Notes: generated by a model not told the origin, from the sequence alone. Shown: positions 1 through 6,381, counted from the first letter of the stretch. The stretch is 6,462 nucleotides of DNA from DATMBL01 sp035559295 (GCA_035559295.1 DATMBL010000042.1:1-6462), one strand, 5' to 3'. Translations and numbers: made by a program.

Positions 1-9
1 CCGGCGCTC

Positions 10-213
10 TCACCCAAGCCGGGTGGGACCGAAGGTAACATCAGACTCGAGCTTTTGGCGAAATGCAGATACGGCCGATTTCAGCTTGCCGATCCCGACG
101 GTGTCCCAATCGACGTTTGCGCTGGCCGGTAGCACCGAGCGAAGTGTCGCTCAGACGCTCAGGTTGAGAATAGTTTCGATATTCGTCTGAGACGACGACC
201 TCGGGATCGCCAA
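10..213 (-). pseudogene. Possible broken or short reading frame, function unknown
   Basis: I do not recognise this stretch. Read on the minus strand, the frame ending with TGA at 12-10 gives a protein-like sequence (SANVDWDTVGIGKLKSAV near its middle, then a tail ending TRLG) with mostly G or C at third codon positions, as in the neighbouring real genes. The same frame continues upstream as residues such as SSSQTNIETILNLSV, but a TGA at 153-151 separates the two parts. A GTG at 135-133 could start a 41-residue peptide, but I see no good ribosome binding site. The aldo/keto reductase frame also continues open past its own stop into this area, so a frameshifted remnant of a downstream gene is possible. 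It may equally be non-coding chance. The remaining bases of 1-223 hold no other gene I can support. Confidence 0.2.
137..191. repeat. Two overlapping inverted repeats downstream of the reductase gene
   Basis: GAGCGA (137-142) and TCGCTC (147-152) form a perfect 6-bp stem with a 4-base loop. CTCAGACG (150-157) and CGTCTGAG (184-191) form a perfect 8-bp stem around 26 bases. The two structures share bases 150-152, so they cannot both form fully. GCTCAG also occurs twice close together, at 149-154 and 157-162. The position just past the reductase stop fits a role in transcript ending, but neither stem is followed by a run of T on the minus strand, so an ordinary intrinsic terminator is not supported. 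Confidence 0.35.
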
Positions 214-223
214 GGGGGCTTGC

Positions 224-1123
224 TCAGATTTGGCCGATCCAGTCGGGCCCGGCTACTTGGCGCCAGCGGCTCCGGATCGCTTCAACCATGTCGGCCGGCA
301 ATGCGCCCGCCGACAGAGCCGCCGAATTCTCCGAGATCCTGCCGGGCTTGGCGGTGCCGACGATGGCGGTATGAACGCCGGGGACGGACAATACGAAACG
401 CAGCGCGATCGCCACGGCCTGTTCCGCATCCTGACGCAGGAAATCGTACCGAAGCTTTTGCAGTCGCTGCCAATACGGATACCCGTAGCTGTTCCGCGGA
501 GGGCGGTCCCCGCCTGACCACGCGACGTTTGCCAGCGGCCGTTTGGCGATGACGCCCATGTTCCGTTCCCTGGCGCGAGGCACGGTCAAATCGAGCGCTT
601 CTTGGTCGGCGATGTTGATCGACGTTTGGAGCGTATCGAACTCGCCGCAGTTGACCGCGTAGAGCGCCGCCTCGCTGTCGCCGCTGTAACCGATGTAGCG
701 CGCGTAGCCGCGCTCCCGGGCGCGCCTGAGAAACTCGATGACGTCCCCTTTGCGGAGCTCGTGTTCCGGGCAGCTGTGCAACTGTAACAGATCGACATAG
801 TCCGTCTTCAGCCGCCTGAGGCTCCTCTCGATGGATCGCAACAGCGACACGGGACGCCAGTCGGCCGAACCCCAACCTCGTTCGTGGCCGCACTTGGTGA
901 AGAGATAGTATTCCATGCGTCGAGCGCCGATTGCGTTGCCGATCAGTTCTTCGCTGGTGACGTAGCACTCGGCCGTATCGATGACGTTGATCCCGTTATC
1001 GAGGGCGCTGTTCAACAGTTGTCTCGCGGCCGTAGGCGACGCTCGCTCGTAGCCGATCTCCGAGCCCCCGAAGCCGAGCACGCTGACGTTCATTTCAGTA
1101 TTTCCGAGACGGCGCGTTTCCAC
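224..1123 (-). CDS. Aldo/keto reductase
   Basis: This 299-residue protein is an NAD(P)H-dependent oxidoreductase of the aldo/keto reductase superfamily, a cytoplasmic (alpha/beta)8-barrel that interconverts carbonyls and alcohols. The start matches the family pattern (R-R-L-G-N-T-E, then V-S-V-L-G-F-G-G at about 13-20). The catalytic tetrad is visible as Asp49 (in VIDTAECY), Tyr54, Lys77 (FTKCG) and His116 (LQLHS). A late GTAKPGRISEN stretch (256-266) fits the cofactor phosphate-binding segment. Length is normal for the plain family, and the C-terminal iron-sulfur extension of some relatives is absent. The start is GTG at 1123, preceded by GGGGA at 1133-1129 with 5 bases between; the ATG eleven codons in (1093) would cut off the conserved first strand. 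Substrate cannot be told from sequence. It is divergent from the solute-binding protein gene. Confidence 0.93.
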   Translation of the reverse strand: METRRLGNTEMNVSVLGFGGSEIGYERASPTAARQLLNSALDNGINVIDTAECYVTSEELIGNAIGARRMEYYLFTKCGHERGWGSADWRPVSLLRSIERSLRRLKTDYVDLLQLHSCPEHELRKGDVIEFLRRARERGYARYIGYSGDSEAALYAVNCGEFDTLQTSINIADQEALDLTVPRARERNMGVIAKRPLANVAWSGGDRPPRNSYGYPYWQRLQKLRYDFLRQDAEQAVAIALRFVLSVPGVHTAIVGTAKPGRISENSAALSAGALPADMVEAIRSRWRQVAGPDWIGQI

Positions 1124-1272
1124 GGTTTTCCCCGTTCGCGTTGGAATATCCCGATTGTTACCATAGGTGATCTCGGGCGCAAGGCGCCGGAAAGGGGAGA
1201 AGGGCTTCAGCGCTACGGTTTTCTATTGACGGTGTTTGCGGCGCCGTGATAGCCGCATGAGGGGAGGACGAC
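1124..1272. promoter_or_regulatory. Divergent intergenic region, no firm promoter
   Basis: This gap must carry the start signals for both the reductase (minus) and the binding protein (plus). The best minus-strand candidate is TTGCGC (1182-1177), 17 bases, then AACAAT (1159-1154), a weak match to sigma-70. On the plus strand, TTGACG at 1226-1231 is a good -35, but the hexamer 17 bases on (ATAGCC, 1249) is poor and would put the transcript start on the ribosome binding site. GGGGAGG at 1261-1267 is a clear Shine-Dalgarno for the ATG at 1273. Confidence 0.25.
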
Positions 1273-2220
1273 ATGGAAAGGATCAGCCTGCATGCGATCT
1301 TGGTCCTCGCTCTTTTGTCGACGAGCGCGCAGCCCGCGGCGGCGCAGCAGCCGACGGCTCTGCGCGTCGGCTTCAACGGTTTTTACGGCGCCGCGCCTCT
1401 TTACGTTGCGCAGGACGCCGGCGTTTTCCGCAGACACGGGTTTACGGTCGAAATGATCTTCATCGCCGGAGGCTCGCTTTCGACCCAAGCGCTGATCGGC
1501 AAGAGTCTCGACCTTCTGCAAACCGGCGGCCCGCCTTTTCTCAACGCGTATGTGAGGGGCGCGCGCCTCAAGATCATCGGCGGCGTGACGAACATTTTGC
1601 CCTACGTTCTCATCACGACGAGCCGCATCACGAGAGCGGAGCAGTTGCGCGGCAAGAAAATCGGCATCAGTCGCTTCGGCAGCAACACCGATTTCGTCGT
1701 GCGGCTCGCGATGGCGCATCTCGGCTTGAGTCCGGCCGACGTCACGGTCCTTCAGGTCGGTGGTTCGCAGTCTCGACTGGTGGCTCTCAAAGCCGGAACC
1801 ATCGATGCCACGGTGCTGAGCCCGGAAGAAGCGATGGCGGCGCACAAGCTCGGCCTCAACCCGCTCCTCGATTTCGTCGAAAAGGGGGTCGAATTTCCGC
1901 ACGTGAACATCGTCGCGCGCGAAGACACGCTGCAGGCGCAGGCGCCGCTCGTAAGGCGCTTCATGACCGCGTACGTCGAGGGAATCCGTTATTTCAAGAG
2001 TCACCGCGAGGAATCGGTCCGCAAAATGATGGCGCTGAGCAAGCTCAACGACCGGGAGATTGCGGAGAAGGCATTTTCCGTGTACGGGCGGTCACTGCCC
2101 GACGACGGGCGGCCGACGATCAAGGGGCTCGAGGCGGTGTTGGCGGATTTCGCAAAGGAAGAGCCGAAAGCCCGGGGGCTGACCGTGGCTCAAATCGTCG
2201 ATCTCAGCTATCTGCCCTAA
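1273..2220 (+). CDS. ABC transporter substrate-binding protein, NMT1/TauA-like
   Basis: This 315-residue protein is a periplasmic type-2 solute-binding protein of the NitT/TauT group (NMT1/THI5-like, SsuA/TauA relatives). These capture small organic solutes such as sulfonates or pyrimidine precursors for an ABC importer. The N-terminus is a Sec signal peptide: a charged MER, a hydrophobic core (about 7-16), and an A-A-A site suggesting cleavage after residue 24. There is no cysteine anywhere, so it is soluble rather than a lipoprotein. The mature part opens with LRVGFNGFYGAAPLYVAQDAG (30-50), followed by GVFRRHGF, the IAGGS turn (64-68), and LRGKKIGISRFGS in the hinge region (125-137), all typical of the family. 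GGGGAGG lies 5 bases before the ATG. No permease or ATPase gene is adjacent, so it may be a stand-alone receptor sharing a distant transporter. The ligand is unknown. Confidence 0.9.
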   Translation: MERISLHAILVLALLSTSAQPAAAQQPTALRVGFNGFYGAAPLYVAQDAGVFRRHGFTVEMIFIAGGSLSTQALIGKSLDLLQTGGPPFLNAYVRGARLKIIGGVTNILPYVLITTSRITRAEQLRGKKIGISRFGSNTDFVVRLAMAHLGLSPADVTVLQVGGSQSRLVALKAGTIDATVLSPEEAMAAHKLGLNPLLDFVEKGVEFPHVNIVAREDTLQAQAPLVRRFMTAYVEGIRYFKSHREESVRKMMALSKLNDREIAEKAFSVYGRSLPDDGRPTIKGLEAVLADFAKEEPKARGLTVAQIVDLSYLP

Positions 2221-2247
2221 TCGGAAGGCCGAACGTTTCCCTTCTCA

Positions 2248-2281
2248 GGCGCGGCGCCGATCAGGGATATTGCGGCGCGCC
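2248..2281. terminator. GC-rich hairpin at the convergent gene ends
   Basis: GGCGCGGCGC (2248-2257) can pair with GCGGCGCGCC (2272-2281) in 9 of 10 positions around a 14-base loop. It lies between the convergent binding-protein and hydrolase genes and covers the hydrolase stop codon. A bidirectional terminator would fit here, but only a short TTTT (2286-2289) follows on the plus strand and no T-run follows on the minus strand. A smaller 4-bp hairpin, TCGG/CCGA, lies at 2221-2232 directly after the binding-protein stop. Confidence 0.3.
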
Positions 2282-3088
2282 GACCCTTTTGAGCACCTGA
2301 TCCGCAAAGGCCGCGGCCGAAAGTTGATTGGCCGAAGGCGAGCTGTCGGGAATGTAATCGCCGTGATCCGAGTTCCTGACGTCGGGGATCTGAAAGTGGT
2401 AGACGTGGCCCTGCAGCGGATGCTCGCCTGAAGGCTTCGGGCCGTGGTAACCGGCGGCCAGTCCGGCGCTGTCCCTCCAGAAGAAAATGAACGCCTGGAG
2501 CAGATCGCCGGTCGGATACGCAAGCTTCAAAACTTCATCTTCATGCGATGCCAGAACCGCGATCCGTTCCGCCATGTCCACCGCGTTCCGGTAATCCTCG
2601 GGATCGGCCAAGCTGAAGTCGTCGATCGCCGCAGCCATCAAACAAACCGGTCCGATCGCGTAGCCTCGGCCGATCAGCCGTTTTAGGGTTTCCATCACGA
2701 CGCGCGCGCCGAGACTGTGCGAGACGAACCCAAGCGGGCTGCCTGGAGGTATGACGCGTTCGATGTAGCGGGCGAGCTCTGCGGCAGAATCGTCGGCATC
2801 GTTTCCCTCGAACGGGTAACTTGCCGGACCGACCCAGTGGTCGCCCGGCCAGAGAACCGCAAGGATCGCCCCATCGGCCGCGGAAGGCAGCCGGTTCGCA
2901 AGATACACCAGCCGCTCACGGCCGTCCCGGCGGCTGACATTGAAGCCGTGAATCACAAACGTGAATTTACTTTCACGCACGAGATCGTCCTCGGTGCCGA
3001 ACGCGACCGGGCCGGCCGGCCGGATAAGCCGGCCCGGCACAACGGCGCCGCCGACATCAGAGGCCCGGAAGTCGAGAATGTAGATCAT
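2261..3088 (-). CDS. Alpha/beta hydrolase, DUF900-like esterase/lipase fold
   Basis: This 275-residue protein looks like a serine hydrolase of the alpha/beta fold, nearest in style to the DUF900 family. Visible features are a strand and oxyanion-type loop FVIHGFN (44-50), a LWPGD stretch (79-83), and the nucleophile elbow S-H-S-L-G-A with Ser125 as catalytic serine. Asp184 (in SHEDEVL) is the likely acid and His242 (in SDHGDY) the likely base. The first elbow residue is Ser, not the usual Gly. There is no signal peptide or membrane segment, so it is probably cytoplasmic. I chose the ATG at 3088 because it overlaps the stop of the upstream membrane-protein gene as ATGA. The open frame continues to an ATG at 3196, but those 36 residues are low-complexity G/R-rich and overlap the upstream gene. 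Substrate is unknown; a lipid or ester is a guess from the neighbours. Confidence 0.82.
   Translation of the reverse strand: MIYILDFRASDVGGAVVPGRLIRPAGPVAFGTEDDLVRESKFTFVIHGFNVSRRDGRERLVYLANRLPSAADGAILAVLWPGDHWVGPASYPFEGNDADDSAAELARYIERVIPPGSPLGFVSHSLGARVVMETLKRLIGRGYAIGPVCLMAAAIDDFSLADPEDYRNAVDMAERIAVLASHEDEVLKLAYPTGDLLQAFIFFWRDSAGLAAGYHGPKPSGEHPLQGHVYHFQIPDVRNSDHGDYIPDSSPSANQLSAAAFADQVLKRVGAPQYP
3007..3037. repeat. Perfect 10-bp all-G/C inverted repeat inside the hydrolase gene
   Basis: CCGGGCCGGC (3007-3016) and GCCGGCCCGG (3028-3037) are perfect inverted copies separated by 11 bases. In the hydrolase mRNA this falls at about codons 18-27, encoding the segment around PGRLIRPAGP. Such a stem should be very stable near the start of the second gene of a coupled operon and could slow ribosomes or limit uncoupled initiation. 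It may also be a by-product of proline, glycine and arginine codons in GC-rich DNA. Confidence 0.5.
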
Positions 3089-3717
3089 GCTCTCGTCCGA
3101 ATGGCGCGGGTGGCGGCCTGGAGCGCACTGACGAGATCTTTCGCCACCGGCGCCAGCGGCACCGCCGCGATACCGACCAAAAGCGCCTGAAACCAATAAC
3201 CGCTTCCCAAATGAAGACCGACGGCCATGGCAATCGCGAGCGCAACCACCGAAGCGGAGACGCGCGTGGCACCCGCATAGTTCGATTGCGCGAGCGTCAG
3301 GGCGGCATCGATTCTCGCATCGACGGCCAATTCGAACCGCCCGAGGACGTTGCGCAGCTCGGCGCTGAGATCACCGCCGCTAATCACCTTTTCCGCCGCC
3401 GCGCGGAGGGCCGCTCCGTCAACGATGCCGAGATAGACCGCCAACGGTGCCGCGTTCTCGGGCCTCAGCCCTACCCGAACGCCCTGGCGTATGAGCCGGG
3501 TCAGCTCCCGCTGGTTGCCGCGATACTGCGCGCGCAGCAGCTTTTTGTAATCGGGTCCGTACGCGATCTCGAGAGTCTGTAGGATCGGCCCCAGCATCTT
3601 CAAAATCGACCCGAACCCCGCTTCGCCCAAACGCGTCCATTTGAGCGCTTCGATGATGCCGAACGCGGCGGTTCCGAGCGCTCCGGTTGCCAGTATGATC
3701 GTTCCTATGTTTTCCAT
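3085..3717 (-). CDS. Small membrane protein of unknown function
   Basis: I do not recognise a family for this 210-residue protein. It starts with a hydrophobic segment (about 4-25, IGTIILATGALGTAAFGIIE). A largely soluble, helix-rich middle follows (about 30-150) with charged stretches such as KKLLRAQYRGNQRELTRLIRQG. Two more hydrophobic segments come near the end (about 154-171 and 174-192) before a basic tail (RAIRTRA). That predicts an integral membrane protein with three membrane passes and a central domain of about 120 residues. The start is ATG at 3717, with GAGGTG at 3727-3722 four bases upstream; an ATG at 3783 would add 22 residues unlike a normal N-terminus and lacks such a site. 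Its TGA overlaps the hydrolase ATG (ATGA), so the two are probably translationally coupled and may act together at the membrane. Confidence 0.75.
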   Translation of the reverse strand: MENIGTIILATGALGTAAFGIIEALKWTRLGEAGFGSILKMLGPILQTLEIAYGPDYKKLLRAQYRGNQRELTRLIRQGVRVGLRPENAAPLAVYLGIVDGAALRAAAEKVISGGDLSAELRNVLGRFELAVDARIDAALTLAQSNYAGATRVSASVVALAIAMAVGLHLGSGYWFQALLVGIAAVPLAPVAKDLVSALQAATRAIRTRA

Positions 3718-3812
3718 CACGCACCTCGGCCGCGAGAAAAGGGATGACCTTGGAGCGGCCCCCCCAGCGGTCACAAAGACCACCGTTGGGCTACAGTTGT
3801 GTCAATCACGTT

Positions 3813-3836
3813 GTGAGCGCCTAAATGGTCGCTTAC
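3813..3836. promoter_or_regulatory. Possible operator: imperfect inverted repeat
   Basis: GTGAGCG (3813-3819) and CGCTTAC (3830-3836) are inverted copies matching at six of seven positions, with 10 bases between. On the minus strand a perfect TTGACA (3854-3849) lies just upstream, and a poor -10 hexamer, GACCAT (3830-3825, spacing 18), would sit inside the repeat. If that promoter is real, a regulator bound here would block the membrane-protein/hydrolase operon. A second TTGACA lies at 3805-3800 without a convincing -10. Confidence 0.22.
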
Positions 3837-3899
3837 TTGCAAAGATCTTGTCAATAAAATTTTCCCGCAATCGAAGTGACGAACGCCGAGGTCCGATTT

Positions 3900-3927
3900 T
3901 TTATAGTAAAAACCTCTCGTTTGTCGT
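3900..3927 (-). promoter_or_regulatory. Candidate sigma-70 promoter for the membrane protein/hydrolase operon
   Basis: On the minus strand ACGACA (3927-3922) matches the -35 consensus at four of six positions. After 16 bases, TATAAA (3905-3900) matches the -10 at five of six. It lies in the only clearly AT-rich patch of the window and would give a leader of about 180 bases before the ATG at 3717. The same patch read on the plus strand contains TATAGT (3902-3907), a good -10 for the divergent PLD gene, but no fitting -35 precedes it. The rest of the 3718-4013 gap holds no gene that I can support. Confidence 0.3.
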
Positions 3928-4001
3928 AGAATCCTGTTTCCAGCCGATCCAATCGCATCAGTTCCCGGGCGCGCCCGTCGCGGCGGGTCGTGTACGCACT
4001 C

Positions 4002-4007
4002 GAGGAG
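4002..4007 (+). promoter_or_regulatory. Ribosome binding site that sets the PLD lipoprotein start
   Basis: GAGGAG lies 6 bases before the ATG at 4014, an ideal placement. The open frame begins further upstream with a GTG at 3990, but that start would put the Shine-Dalgarno inside the gene and add eight residues before the signal peptide. The ATG at 4014 is therefore preferred. Confidence 0.75.
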
Positions 4008-4013
4008 AACCCC

Positions 4014-6359
4014 ATGCCAAAGCCGACTAAGTCAAATCCCTACCGGGCGCTCAGCCGGGCGCTTGAAAGCATCGCCATTTTGCTTTGCTTGCAGATGGCG
4101 GCGTGTGGCCTGAATCCGTTTATGAGCTGGGAGACGACCCTCTCCGGCAGGCTCTCGGACGACAGCATCAGGCGTCACGCTTCGAGCCGCATGTTACCTT
4201 TTACGGAAGCGCGGGTAATTCTGGGAAACGACGCGGCGTTTCGGTCGAAACTGGAAATGATTGAGCAGGCGAAAACGTCGATCGACGCGATGTACTACAT
4301 CTACAGCGACGACTACTCTTCGTCGGTTCTGAGCGAAGCTCTCATCGCCGCCGCCCGGCGAGGCGTGCGCGTGCGCCTGCTGCTCGACTATCACTCGCAC
4401 TACAAGGATTTGGATCTGTTCACCATGATGGAGCGACGAGGGAGTAGCGGGTCGGGGAGTTTGCAGGTGCGGTTTTACAACCGCCCGACGCGGAACATGG
4501 TCATGGATGCGGTTTACCTGACCATGGGTTGCGGCCGCGCCGGCGAAGCGCGCAAATCCCGCGACTGCTCGGCGGAGAAATTTGCGGAAATCGAGAGGCT
4601 TTTCGCCACGGAGCGCATCGACGGCGTCCCCGCGAGCGAGCTGGGAATCTCGAACTTGAGCGCCGGCAACTCCGGCTTGTTCCTCTCGGGCCTGTACTCG
4701 AAGAAACCGGAGATCATGGCGTTTGCCGTGTTGCGCGGTCAGGACGTCGATCTCGCCAAACTGAACGCGGCCGGCGGCAAAACCACGGCGGAAGACAAGG
4801 AGAATCTCAAACGCGTCGCGCGCATCTACTGGAATTCGAGGGTCGGAAGCCCGTTCCGGCGGCTTACCGCCAAGCTTCAGCTGGCGGTGATTTTCCATCT
4901 CTACGGTGAAGCGCTGAATCCGATTTACGATACTCTCGCCGAGCACTTTCCGCTCGAGCGGCCCGAGGCGGCGGCCGCGGCGCTCGATTGGGAGTACATG
5001 ACCGACTTTCTACACCACAAGTTGCTTCTCGTCGATCAAAGAGTGGTGCAGCTCGGCGGGCGAAACATCGAGGATTCCTATCACATGCGGCCCAACGAAA
5101 TGGTCGAAAAGTACATCTTTTTGGACACCGACATGCGCATCCGGTTGGCCGGGGGAGGCGAAGACATCGGGCGCGCCTTCGACGATTTGTGGAATTTTCG
5201 AAGGATGGTCGCTTCCACCGCGGAGGTTCGGCAGCATGCGCCGAACGAGTTCAGTGCGAACTTCGACGCTTACGAGGAAGCGGAAAAGGCCTGCGGTTCG
5301 AAAGGTCCAAAGGAAACGCAGGAGGCATGCATCGCTCGGGAGTTTGAAAAGAGGAGCCTCGGCCGGTTCGAGCGCGAGGAGCGGCGCTACCGGACGATGC
5401 GGACAAATGCCGAACGGTATTGGAGAGAGTACCGCTACGCGAAGGCTCCCGACCCGTCGCCGGACTTTACGGTCGATCGGGATGCGCTTCTGGCATACGT
5501 TGAAAATCTGCCGTTCCTCGGCGGCCCGAACGATCCGAAGACCACGCGGGCCTACGGCGCCGTGAACGGAGAGGAAGCGAAACACGGAAAGCGCATCCAC
5601 GCGCTCTGGATGGCGGGGCTCGAGCAGGCCTGCCGGACTGCCAGCGCCGAGCAACCGCGCCGGGTCATTCTCCATCAGGCCTATTTCTTTCCGCCGTCCA
5701 ATCTGATCAAGCAGTTCAGCCGCATGATCAACGGCGAGCTCGACTGCCGGCACGTGACCGTCACGATCCTCACCAACTCGATCGCCACCACCGACTTGAA
5801 CCTCGTCAACCTGCTGGCGCGACACGCGGCCAAGGCGTTTGCCGACTTCTATCAGAGCAGCCGGGATCCGCAGCGAGGAGCGCGATTCGAGTACTACGAG
5901 TACAGGAAGTTCGATGAAAAAGCGCGAATGTCGCTCCACACCAAGGTCACGGTGCTGGGCGACGACGTCATGATCGGCTCCGCCAACGCCGACGTGCGCA
6001 GCTACATGATGGATTCCAACAACGGCATGCTGATTCGGCGCGCGCCGAAGTTTCTCGAGCAGTATGTCGGCCATCTACAGGCGTTCACGAAGGACCCGAG
6101 TAAGACACAAAACATGACCGTGTATTTTGCAACGGTTAGCCGAGAGCAGATGATCGCGGAAGACCGCGAGACGTTCCGGAGCCTGTTGAAGAAATACCGG
6201 GTCGAGCGCTGGATGGACGCCGAAGAACAAGGCAGGGCGGAAGCCCTCTATGTTCAAAAACTGAACGAAGTTTACTTTCTGACCAGGATGATCGTCTCGA
6301 ACGGCCCCGGCGCCAGGGAAGCCGAGAAACGGTTCAACCGGATTTACAAACCTATCTAA
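4014..6359 (+). CDS. Phospholipase D-family lipoprotein, cardiolipin synthase C-like
   Basis: This 781-residue protein has two PLD half-domains arranged as in ClsC/YmdC cardiolipin synthases, which transfer phosphatidyl groups between phospholipids. A basic N-terminus and hydrophobic stretch lead to a lipobox-like M-A-A-C with Cys31, so it is probably a lipoprotein facing the periplasm. Gly follows the Cys, so there is no Asp retention signal. Half one has SIDAMYYIY (89-97), VRVRLLLDYH (118-127), and the motif His334-x-Lys336-x4-Asp341 followed by GGRN (348-351). Half two has ILTNSIATTD (585-594), then His642-x-Lys644 and GSAN (655-658), where Gly649 sits in the usual Asp place and Asp650 is one later. 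An extra region of about 125 residues (160-285), a charged segment (415-480) and a C-terminal tail (about 680-781) make it far longer than the roughly 470-520 residues usual for ClsC. Six later cysteines form close pairs. A phospholipase role is also possible. Confidence 0.88.
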   Translation: MPKPTKSNPYRALSRALESIAILLCLQMAACGLNPFMSWETTLSGRLSDDSIRRHASSRMLPFTEARVILGNDAAFRSKLEMIEQAKTSIDAMYYIYSDDYSSSVLSEALIAAARRGVRVRLLLDYHSHYKDLDLFTMMERRGSSGSGSLQVRFYNRPTRNMVMDAVYLTMGCGRAGEARKSRDCSAEKFAEIERLFATERIDGVPASELGISNLSAGNSGLFLSGLYSKKPEIMAFAVLRGQDVDLAKLNAAGGKTTAEDKENLKRVARIYWNSRVGSPFRRLTAKLQLAVIFHLYGEALNPIYDTLAEHFPLERPEAAAAALDWEYMTDFLHHKLLLVDQRVVQLGGRNIEDSYHMRPNEMVEKYIFLDTDMRIRLAGGGEDIGRAFDDLWNFRRMVASTAEVRQHAPNEFSANFDAYEEAEKACGSKGPKETQEACIAREFEKRSLGRFEREERRYRTMRTNAERYWREYRYAKAPDPSPDFTVDRDALLAYVENLPFLGGPNDPKTTRAYGAVNGEEAKHGKRIHALWMAGLEQACRTASAEQPRRVILHQAYFFPPSNLIKQFSRMINGELDCRHVTVTILTNSIATTDLNLVNLLARHAAKAFADFYQSSRDPQRGARFEYYEYRKFDEKARMSLHTKVTVLGDDVMIGSANADVRSYMMDSNNGMLIRRAPKFLEQYVGHLQAFTKDPSKTQNMTVYFATVSREQMIAEDRETFRSLLKKYRVERWMDAEEQGRAEALYVQKLNEVYFLTRMIVSNGPGAREAEKRFNRIYKPI

Positions 6360-6381
6360 AGAACACCGCCAAATGCGGCGA

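Noticed and set aside
150..153. TGA at 153-151 as a recoded (Trp or selenocysteine) codon
   Set aside because: TGA is used as the normal stop for the reductase, hydrolase and membrane-protein genes here, and nothing indicates recoding.
282..968. 228-codon minus-strand frame inside the aldo/keto reductase gene
   Set aside because: Arg-rich shadow frame; the overlapping frame carries the intact Asp-Tyr-Lys-His tetrad.
1226..1254. TTGACG...ATAGCC as promoter for the binding protein
   Set aside because: The -10 match is poor and the implied start would fall on the Shine-Dalgarno, leaving a leader of about a dozen bases.
1213..2004. 263-codon open frame on the minus strand and a 354-codon plus frame (1236-2300) over the binding-protein gene
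   Set aside because: Both are rich in Arg, Ala and His without motifs, and the overlapping frame has a signal peptide, good ribosome site and full family pattern.
3089..3196. N-terminal extension of the hydrolase to the ATG at 3196
   Set aside because: The extra 36 residues overlap the upstream gene, are low-complexity and lack a known fold; the ATGA start fits far better.
5010..6074. 354-codon open frame on the minus strand
   Set aside because: It lies antisense to the second half of the PLD gene, whose HKD motif, GSAN and ILTNS blocks are clearly real. Its composition is that of a reverse-frame shadow in GC-rich DNA and it shows no domain.
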